This document shows positions 1 through 4,541 of a DNA stretch of 16,118 nt, piece by piece (the stretch's first letter is position 1; the number at the start of each line of letters is the position of its first letter). The notes under the pieces are model-generated. The model was not told the DNA's origin. It saw only the letters and a program-made list of their open reading frames with translations, and made no database searches. A program made the translations under genes and the position numbers. The DNA lies in assembly GCA_016928375.1 (NCBI GenBank), contig JAFGKX010000021.1, forward strand, positions 1 through 16,118. Reading direction: 5' to 3'. The DNA is from Candidatus Omnitrophota bacterium (GTDB lineage Bacteria > Omnitrophota > Gorgyraeia > JABMRG01 > JAFGKX01).

Positions 1-32
1 AATAAAAAAATGCGCGTAAAAACTTTAAAGCC

Positions 33-68
33 AAAACAGGACAATTCTAAATCGTTAAAAACAGGACA
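33..68. repeat. Short direct repeat AAAACAGGACA (two copies)
   Basis: AAAACAGGACA occurs at 33-43 and again at 58-68, 25 bp apart, just upstream of the enolase promoter. Tandem short repeats of this sort are seen at the ends of some insertion sequences, where transposase binds, but no transposase is in the window and the left side is cut off, so the origin is open. Confidence 0.4.
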
Positions 69-103
69 TTTTAAAATCTGGTTGACAGCAGGCAATTAAC
101 CGC

Positions 104-132
104 TTGACATATAATATATATTGAAGTATAAT
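104..132 (+). promoter_or_regulatory. Perfect sigma70-type promoter of the enolase operon
   Basis: TTGACA at 104-109 and TATAAT at 127-132 are separated by exactly 17 bases, a full consensus match. The expected transcription start is about 138-141, only a few bases before the enolase ATG at 143. A second TTGACA at 82-87 and a second TATAAT at 110-115 lie nearby, but they are 22 bases apart and do not form a good pair. Confidence 0.85.
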
Positions 133-142
133 CCCCTACATT

Positions 143-1417
143 ATGGTAAAAATAAAAGACATAAAAGCCAGAGAAATTCTTGATTCCAGAGGCAATCCCA
201 CTGTCGAAGTCGATGTTATTCTTGATGATAATGTTATGGGCAGGGCTGCTGTGCCCAGCGGCGCTTCTACAGGCGAACACGAAGCCATAGAGCTTCGCGA
301 CGGCGATAAATCGCGCTATCAGGGCAAGGGCGTTCTAAAAGCAGTTTCAAACGTAAACAGCATTATAAACAAGGAATTAAAAGGCAAAGACCCGTTTTCC
401 CAGCGAAAAATAGATGACCTGCTTATAAAACTTGACGGCACTGAAAATAAATCCAAACTTGGCGCAAATGCCATCTTGGGCGTTTCTTTGGCAAATGCCA
501 AGGCAGCCGCCATAGCCAAAAACCTACAGCTTTTTGAATATATAGGCACAAAATCCGCGCACATATTACCTGTGCCGATGATGAATATATTAAACGGCGG
601 CTCACACGCGGATAATAACGTAGACCTTCAGGAATTCATGATTATGCCCACGGGCGCCGGTTCTTTCAACAGAGCGCTTCGCATGAGCTCGGAAGTATTT
701 CATACATTAAAAGGTATTCTGCACTCGAAAAAATTATCTACTGCCGTCGGAGATGAAGGCGGTTTTGCTCCGGATTTAAAATCAAACAGCGAGGCAGTGG
801 ATGTTATAATGCAGGCAATAGAAAAAGCAGGCTATAAACCGGGCAAAGACATTTCCCTTGCCCTTGATCCGGCATCGAGCTCTTTTTATGAAAACGGCTC
901 ATATATTTTAGAGGCAGAAGCAAAAAAAGAAAATTCATCCGATGATATGATAAATTTTTATTCCGCCTGGGTGGATAAATACCCGATAGTTTCCATAGAA
1001 GACGGGCTTGCGGAAGATGACTGGGACGGATGGAAGGCCCTTACTCAAAAACTTGGCAGCAAAATACAGCTTGTAGGCGATGACATTTTTGTTACGAACA
1101 CGAAGAGGCTTAAAATCGGAATAGATAAAAAAATAGCAAATTCCATATTGATAAAAGTTAATCAGATAGGCACATTGTCCGAGACCCTGGATGCCATAGA
1201 TATGGCCAAAAAGGCCGGATACACCGCAGTTATATCTCACCGCTCAGGCGAAACAGAGGATACTACCATATCTCATCTTGCAGTCGCAACAGGCGTAGGG
1301 CAGATAAAAACAGGCTCCGTATGCAGGAGCGACCGCATTGCCAAATACAACGAGCTTTTGAGAATAGAAGAGTTTTTGGGCAACAAAGCCGAGTTCGGAA
1401 AACTTCCTCAAAAGTAA
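143..1417 (+). CDS. eno: Enolase (phosphopyruvate hydratase)
   Basis: Enolase interconverts 2-phosphoglycerate and phosphoenolpyruvate in glycolysis and gluconeogenesis, in the cytoplasm with Mg2+. The 424 residues are full family length. The N-terminus (KAREILDSRGNPTVEVDV) matches the family and fixes the start at the ATG at 143. Visible motifs are the SGAS loop (residues 39-42), H155 and E164, the presumed acid E205 in VGDEGG, Mg ligands D242, E286 and D313, the presumed base K338 in ILIKVNQIGTLSE, the signature SHRSGETED (365-373), and K389. The usual DxAxSEFY stretch reads DPASSSFY here, a mild variation. There is no Shine-Dalgarno sequence, and the perfect promoter ends 10 bases before the ATG, so the mRNA is probably leaderless or nearly so. 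It is the first gene of an operon with a division protein, an S1 protein and initiator tRNA. An eno gene close to ftsB is also familiar from gammaproteobacteria. Confidence 0.98.
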   Translation: MVKIKDIKAREILDSRGNPTVEVDVILDDNVMGRAAVPSGASTGEHEAIELRDGDKSRYQGKGVLKAVSNVNSIINKELKGKDPFSQRKIDDLLIKLDGTENKSKLGANAILGVSLANAKAAAIAKNLQLFEYIGTKSAHILPVPMMNILNGGSHADNNVDLQEFMIMPTGAGSFNRALRMSSEVFHTLKGILHSKKLSTAVGDEGGFAPDLKSNSEAVDVIMQAIEKAGYKPGKDISLALDPASSSFYENGSYILEAEAKKENSSDDMINFYSAWVDKYPIVSIEDGLAEDDWDGWKALTQKLGSKIQLVGDDIFVTNTKRLKIGIDKKIANSILIKVNQIGTLSETLDAIDMAKKAGYTAVISHRSGETEDTTISHLAVATGVGQIKTGSVCRSDRIAKYNELLRIEEFLGNKAEFGKLPQK

Positions 1418-1428
1418 TAGTTTCTTAC

Positions 1429-1710
1429 ATGCCTAAGATAAAAATAATATTTGTATTATTTATATTAGCCTTGCTGGCAGCCATATTTGTGCCGGGATTT
1501 TTGAAATTTCAGAAGCTGAGCGGCATTAATCAGGACTTGACAGAAAGGATAAAAGAACTTAAAATAGAAAACACTCAGTTAAACAGGGAAGTTAAAAAAC
1601 TTAAAAATGATCCTTTTTATATTGAGAAAATCGCCCGCGAAAAGATGAAAATGAGCAAGAAAGGCGAGCTTATTTATAAGGTGTCGGGCGCCGAGAAAAC
1701 AGATGAGTGA
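1429..1710 (+). CDS. DivIC/FtsB-family septum formation protein
   Basis: This is a 93-residue bitopic membrane protein. It has a short basic N-terminus (MPKIK), one membrane helix at about residues 6-22, and a coiled coil at about 28-60 with leucine-type heptads (LTERIKELKIENTQLNREVKKL). It ends in the family hallmark DPFYIEKIAREKMKMSKKGELIY. DivIC/FtsB proteins join FtsL and DivIB/FtsQ in the periplasmic divisome subcomplex that activates septal peptidoglycan synthesis. The open frame extends upstream into enolase, but the ATG at 1429, 11 bases after the enolase stop, gives the expected length and topology. No clear Shine-Dalgarno is visible, so translation is probably coupled to enolase. 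The next gene encodes an S1 protein, the same order as divIC-yabR in Bacillus. DivIC and FtsB cannot be told apart from sequence alone. Confidence 0.88.
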   Translation: MPKIKIIFVLFILALLAAIFVPGFLKFQKLSGINQDLTERIKELKIENTQLNREVKKLKNDPFYIEKIAREKMKMSKKGELIYKVSGAEKTDE

Positions 1711-2062
1711 TATTCAGGATACGTTAAAGACAGGTGATTTGGTAGAAGGCGAAGTTTACAAAGTTACGAATTTCGGCGCGTTTCTTAATCTGCCGAACGG
1801 CAAAAAAGGCCTTTTGCACATATCGCAGATATCCGATGATTTCATTAAAAATATAAACGAACATATCAACATAGGCGATAAAATAAAGGTAAGGGTTGCA
1901 TCCGTAGACGGCGATAGGATAGATCTTACCGTTAAGAAAATAAAAGATTCCGTGAGTTTTTATCCGAAAGATAAAGATTTTAAATCTTCGGATTTCGAAG
2001 ATAAGCTTAATAGTTTTTTAAAAACAGAGATGAAAACGATGCGGGGTAGAGCAGCCAGGTAG
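1703..2062 (+). CDS. Small S1-domain RNA-binding protein (YabR-like)
   Basis: The 119-residue protein is mostly one S1 domain (about residues 7-79), an OB-fold that binds single-stranded RNA. The typical pattern is clear: GDLVEGEVYKVTNFGAFL, then GLLHISQISDDFI, then GDKIKVRVASVDGDRIDLTVK. The tail after residue 80 is charged and not recognised. The gene overlaps the preceding divIC-like gene by 8 bases (ATGAGTGA), so translational coupling is likely. A divIC-S1 pair is also found in Firmicutes (yabR), where the S1 protein's role is not well fixed. The frame does not stop before the downstream tRNA: its TAG stop (2060-2062) lies in the tRNA D-loop, so about eight codons are shared with the tRNA gene. 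Family assignment is firm; the cellular role is unknown. Confidence 0.85.
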   Translation: MSDIQDTLKTGDLVEGEVYKVTNFGAFLNLPNGKKGLLHISQISDDFIKNINEHINIGDKIKVRVASVDGDRIDLTVKKIKDSVSFYPKDKDFKSSDFEDKLNSFLKTEMKTMRGRAAR

Positions 2063-2116
2063 CTCGTCAGGCTCATAACCTGGAGGTCGTTGGTTCAAAT
2101 CCAACCCCCGCTACCA
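2040..2116 (+). tRNA. Initiator tRNA-fMet (anticodon CAT)
   Basis: A 77-base cloverleaf with encoded CCA. The acceptor strands are 2040-2046 and 2106-2112, the discriminator is A2113, and CCA is at 2114-2116. The D stem is 2049-2052/2062-2065, the anticodon stem 2067-2071/2079-2083 with CAT at 2074-2076, and the T stem 2089-2093/2101-2105 with loop TTCAAAT. It closely follows bacterial initiator tRNA, including the A11:U24 pair and the D-loop AGCCAGGTA. Position 1 is unpaired with 72, as in initiators, but as U1-U72 instead of the common C1-A72. The three anticodon-stem G:C pairs are reduced to A29:U41, G30:C40 and G31:C39, and U27-G43 is a wobble. It has no promoter of its own that I can see, so it should be released from the enolase operon transcript. 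Confidence 0.96.
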
Positions 2117-2160
2117 AAATTAAAGCCCAGGAAAAACACCCTGGGCTTTAATTTTTCTTT
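2117..2160 (+). terminator. Rho-independent terminator of the enolase-tRNA operon
   Basis: A perfect 15-bp stem (2117-2131 with 2140-2154, core TTAAAGCCCAGG/CCTGGGCTTTAA) has an 8-base loop and runs into a T-rich tract (2152-2160). The stem starts at the base right after the tRNA CCA end, so the same hairpin also forms the tRNA 3' trailer. Confidence 0.95.
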
Positions 2161-2188
2161 TGCAATAACTATTTTTTGAGGGTATAAT
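2160..2188 (+). promoter_or_regulatory. Possible promoter of the lipoprotein-PilZ group
   Basis: TTGCAA (2160-2165), 17 bases, then TATAAT (2183-2188). The -10 is perfect and the -35 matches 4 of 6. The expected start point is near 2195, at the second ATG of the next gene, which would be a leaderless transcript. However, GAGGG at 2178-2182 could instead be a normal ribosome binding site on a longer message. The AT-rich context makes the -10 match weaker evidence than it looks. Confidence 0.4.
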
Positions 2189-2191
2189 AAT

Positions 2192-2341
2192 ATGATGAAA
2201 ATATTTCTTCGTATAAAAAAATTTACCTTATTGCTTCTTATAATAATAATGCCTTTATATATGAGCGGCTGCGCACTGATAGGCACCGCTGTAAGCGCAG
2301 CGGTGGCATACGGCCTATATAAAGTCTTCGATAAGAAATAA
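2192..2341 (+). CDS. Tiny lipoprotein (49 aa), unknown function
   Basis: Reading from ATG at 2192 gives 49 residues: a basic start (MMKIFLRIKK), a hydrophobic stretch (FTLLLLIIIMPLYM) and the lipobox MSGC with Cys27, then a mature part of only 23 residues (CALIGTAVSAAVAYGLYKVFDKK). It should therefore be exported, lipidated by Lgt and cut by signal peptidase II. GAGGG at 2178-2182 lies 9 bases before the first ATG; a second ATG at 2195 is the alternative start. The mature part contains a small hydrophobic segment followed by a basic end. No family is recognised. It lies directly upstream of a second tiny lipoprotein and a PilZ gene in the same orientation, probably one operon. Confidence 0.75.
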   Translation: MMKIFLRIKKFTLLLLIIIMPLYMSGCALIGTAVSAAVAYGLYKVFDKK

Positions 2342-2356
2342 CTAAGAGGTTGTTGT

Positions 2357-2512
2357 ATGATTAATAATGCCCGGAGGTATTTTTTAGTTGTGTTGCTGTT
2401 AGTATTATGCATGCAAATCTGCGGCTGTGGATTAAGAGGTTTTGTTAAGAATATACAAAAGAACATAGAAAATTTCGGGGTATCGGCCAGGACAGGGCAG
2501 GGAGACAGATAA
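2357..2512 (+). CDS. Tiny lipoprotein (51 aa), unknown function
   Basis: ATG at 2357 is preceded by AGAGG (2345-2349) at 7-base spacing. The 51 residues are a basic N-terminus (MINNARRY), a hydrophobic core (FLVVLLLVLCMQI) and the lipobox ICGC with Cys24, followed by a short polar mature peptide with an amphipathic piece (GFVKNIQKNIENFGV). It is a predicted lipoprotein of about 28 mature residues. It starts 15 bases after the preceding lipoprotein gene and ends 3 bases before the PilZ gene, so the three are probably co-transcribed. It resembles the entericidin-like class of very small lipoproteins only in size and layout; no homology is claimed. Confidence 0.75.
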   Translation: MINNARRYFLVVLLLVLCMQICGCGLRGFVKNIQKNIENFGVSARTGQGDR

Positions 2513-2515
2513 TCG

Positions 2516-2884
2516 ATGGCAGGCAAAAAATTAGAAAGAAGGCAATTTCCGCGCACTAGCCACACATATACGATAAGCTTTAAAGGCCGTGTTGATGAAG
2601 AAGAAAACTGGGATATAAGCAATACTAAAAATTTAAGCCTCGGCGGGGCGTTCTTCTTGAATAATGAATTTTTTCCGTTGGGATCCACATTAGACATCAG
2701 ATTAAATATACCCGGGCAGAATAAATATTGCGCATGCCGCGGAAAAGTCCAAAGGTGCGAAGGCCCGTTCGAGAATACATATTATAAAACAGCCGTACAA
2801 TTCAGCGACATAGATAATAGGCTTGAAGAAGCGCTTAAGAAATCCATAGATTTCTTTATGGCTAAAGATAATAAAAAGATTTAA
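2516..2884 (+). CDS. PilZ-domain protein
   Basis: This 122-residue cytoplasmic protein is made almost entirely of one PilZ domain, the common receptor fold for cyclic di-GMP. Both ligand-binding signatures are present: the RxxxR motif (R9-QFP-R13 within ERRQFPR) and the D/NxSxxG motif (N39-L-S41-L-G-G44). The rest follows the PilZ beta barrel (PLGSTLDIRLNIPG, then AVQFSDID), ending in a helix. Such stand-alone PilZ proteins usually transmit c-di-GMP levels to motility, exopolysaccharide or envelope targets; the target here cannot be seen. AGGGAGA at 2499-2505 lies 10 bases upstream of the ATG. It follows two tiny lipoprotein genes with a 3-base gap, hinting at an envelope-related role. Confidence 0.88.
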   Translation: MAGKKLERRQFPRTSHTYTISFKGRVDEEENWDISNTKNLSLGGAFFLNNEFFPLGSTLDIRLNIPGQNKYCACRGKVQRCEGPFENTYYKTAVQFSDIDNRLEEALKKSIDFFMAKDNKKI

Positions 2885-3021
2885 AAATTAAACCACCTTA
2901 TACGTGCAAAGAAGACAAAAAGACATATCCAGGCTTTTAAGAGAGAAGAAAGCGCTGCAAAGAGAAAAGTTGAGAGTTTTTAAAAGAGTAAAATTGAAAC
3001 CACCTAAATGAGCATTTTTTG
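2885..3021. other. Gene-free purine-rich spacer with short repeats
   Basis: No coding frame or terminator is evident. AGAGTTTTTAAAA at 2973-2985 recurs at 3057-3069, a spacing of exactly 84 bp (about eight helical turns) that brackets the ROK promoter. AAACCACCT occurs at 2890-2898 and 2997-3005. The inverted repeat GAGCATTTT (3010-3018) and AAAATGCTC (3066-3074) also brackets that promoter. These may be regulator sites, although AT-rich repeats arise easily by chance. Confidence 0.45.
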
Positions 3022-3050
3022 TTGACAAGGTTTCTTTTTTTTGATATACT
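3022..3050 (+). promoter_or_regulatory. Sigma70-type promoter of the ROK regulator gene
   Basis: TTGACA (3022-3027), 17 bases, TATACT (3045-3050): perfect -35 and 5 of 6 in the -10. The expected start point is near 3057, giving a leader of about 65 bases. The promoter is bracketed by the 9-bp inverted repeat GAGCATTTT/AAAATGCTC. Confidence 0.82.
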
Positions 3051-3088
3051 TTCTAAAGAGTTTTTAAAATGCTCCTAACCTATAAATT

Positions 3089-3115
3089 TTGCCTGCCCAT
3101 CAACAGGCAAGGAGG
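3089..3115 (+). promoter_or_regulatory. Leader hairpin abutting the ROK ribosome binding site
   Basis: TTGCCTG (3089-3095) and CAGGCAA (3104-3110) form a perfect 7-bp stem with an 8-base loop. The next bases, 3111-3115, are the Shine-Dalgarno GGAGG, 6 bases before the ATG at 3122. The stem could control ribosome access, or the DNA palindrome could be an operator. Confidence 0.55.
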
Positions 3116-3121
3116 CGTAAG

Positions 3122-4354
3122 ATGGCAACAAGACAAACGTTATTCAGGGACCAGCTTTTATCAGACAGGGAAAGAAAAAACCTCGCAATATTGGATGTTA
3201 TAAGAAAAAGCGGCCCTGTCACAAGGACCGAGATCTCAAGAGTAACAAAACTTAATATAGTTACCGTATCAAACTATGTTAACAGCTATATTGATAAAGG
3301 CCTTGTAATAGAAAAGGGCTTTGATGTTTCAACCGGCGGGAGAAAACCCACCCTGGTTGAACTGAATGCAAAGCAAGGTTATGTTATAGGAATAGATATA
3401 GGCCCTGTTAACATGGTGGCGATTATAACGGATTTAGCCACTACTCCTATTTCAAAAATAAAAAAGCTCAGGCCGCAGGGCCCTATGAATGAAGTTGTAT
3501 CCAGCTCTATTGAGATGGTATATGAAATAATAGAAAAAGCAAAACTGGAAAAAAGTAAAATAAAAGGCGTAGGCCTTGGAGTTTCGGGGATAATAGACGC
3601 GATAGCAGGCACGGTAAGGGACACAGACCCTGTCAGAGGGCAGACTACGGGCAGTTACGTTTCCGTAAAATCCATGATAGAGAAAGAGTTTCATATGCCG
3701 ACCTTCGTCGGGAATGATTCTACGGTAGCTGCTTTCGGAGAAAGGCACCTGGGCCTGGAACAAGAAGTAAACGATATGCTGTATATCTACTCAGACGTAG
3801 GATGCGGCATTATTATAAAAGGGGAAATATACTGCGGGGCAGGCGGAAGCGCCGGCGAAATACAGCTTGCGGTTGATAATCCGTATGCCGAGAAATTTGT
3901 GTACTGGCAGAAAGACCCCAATTATTTAAGGCCATGGGGAGTTGATTTAGGCATAACAGCTGAAGCCAAAAAGATATTATCCAAAGAAAAAACCGCATCA
4001 AAAATACTTGATCTGGCAGGCGGCAACATAGAGGATATAAATATCGATATGATTATAGAAGCAGCTAAGGCCGATGATAAAATAGCCATAGATTTACTGG
4101 AAAATGCAGGCCAGCATTTAGGCATAAGAGTGGCATATCTTGTAAACCTGTTCAATCCGGAAATAGTGGTTGTAGGCGGCGGCGTAGAAAAAGCAGGTGA
4201 ACTGTTTTTAGGCCCGATAAGGCAGGTTGTTAAGGCCCTGGCATTCGAGGAACCTGCTAATACCGTAAAAATCATACCTTCAAGGCTGGGAGACAGTGGA
4301 GTTGCTCTTGGAGCAGCAGCCCTTGTGCTTAGAGAGATTTTTGCAAGAATTTAA
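3122..4354 (+). CDS. ROK-family transcriptional regulator (degenerate kinase domain)
   Basis: The start at 3122 is chosen over an upstream in-frame ATG at 3089 because GGAGG (3111-3115) sits 6 bases before it; the product is then 410 residues. Residues 21-63 form a winged helix-turn-helix (LAILDVIRKSGPVTRTEISR, then TVSNYVNSYIDKGLV) with the wing TGGRKP at 71-76. From about 86 a ROK ATPase-like domain follows: GIDIG (90-94), GNDS with the presumed catalytic D199, AGEI (244-247) and NPEIVVVGGGV (345-355). As in NagC, Mlc and XylR, such proteins normally repress or activate sugar genes in response to a ligand. The ROK zinc site (GH followed by CxCGxxGC) is absent, and the phosphate loop reads SDVGCG, so kinase activity is doubtful. 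It sits directly before the efflux operon, whose promoter begins 9 bases after its stop. It may control that operon, itself, or remote genes. Confidence 0.9.
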   Translation: MATRQTLFRDQLLSDRERKNLAILDVIRKSGPVTRTEISRVTKLNIVTVSNYVNSYIDKGLVIEKGFDVSTGGRKPTLVELNAKQGYVIGIDIGPVNMVAIITDLATTPISKIKKLRPQGPMNEVVSSSIEMVYEIIEKAKLEKSKIKGVGLGVSGIIDAIAGTVRDTDPVRGQTTGSYVSVKSMIEKEFHMPTFVGNDSTVAAFGERHLGLEQEVNDMLYIYSDVGCGIIIKGEIYCGAGGSAGEIQLAVDNPYAEKFVYWQKDPNYLRPWGVDLGITAEAKKILSKEKTASKILDLAGGNIEDINIDMIIEAAKADDKIAIDLLENAGQHLGIRVAYLVNLFNPEIVVVGGGVEKAGELFLGPIRQVVKALAFEEPANTVKIIPSRLGDSGVALGAAALVLREIFARI

Positions 4355-4363
4355 AAATACCCC

Positions 4364-4392
4364 TTGACAGATTTTAAGGTGCATGATACAGT
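4364..4392 (+). promoter_or_regulatory. Promoter of the efflux operon
   Basis: TTGACA (4364-4369) is followed after 17 bases by TACAGT (4387-4392, 4 of 6). The -10 lies inside a copy of the repeated motif, TGATACAGTT (4384-4393), so a protein bound there would block it. The expected start is near 4399, giving a leader of about 75 bases. No terminator separates this promoter from the ROK gene, so read-through from that gene is also possible. Confidence 0.68.
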
Positions 4393-4541
4393 TAATACGC
4401 TATCTTGAATAGGAATGATACTGTTTGATACGGTTCATTCCTGTAGTAGTGGTGAAACTAAAAAGGAGACGGTAGGTGGGACGTCTTTTTTTAATTATAT
4501 GCGTATTAACCGTATCTATTTTTATAATAGATGATACGGTT
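4384..4541 (+). repeat. TGATACNGTT motif cluster at the efflux promoter and gene start
   Basis: Copies lie at 4384-4393 (TGATACAGTT, on the -10 box), 4416-4425 (TGATACTGTT) directly abutting 4426-4435 (TGATACGGTT), and 4532-4541 (TGATACGGTT, within the first codons of the channel gene). A reverse-strand copy (GATACGGTT) lies at 4508-4516. The 10-bp step of the abutting pair equals one helical turn. The same tandem pair recurs after the operon at 15709-15728. Confidence 0.75.

Noticed and set aside
1321..1428. Upstream in-frame extension of the DivIC/FtsB-like gene (start at 1321)
   Set aside because: It would overlap the conserved C-terminus of enolase and add residues that look like out-of-frame enolase; ATG 1429 gives the family's normal length and topology.
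2095..2697. 200-codon open frame on the minus strand
   Set aside because: It runs antisense through the tRNA, terminator, both lipoproteins and the PilZ gene, has no recognisable domain, and the plus-strand genes have good motifs and ribosome binding sites.
3089..3121. ATG at 3089 as start of the ROK gene
   Set aside because: GGAGG lies at ideal distance from ATG 3122 and inside the longer reading; the extra 11 residues overlap the hairpin and resemble nothing in the family.
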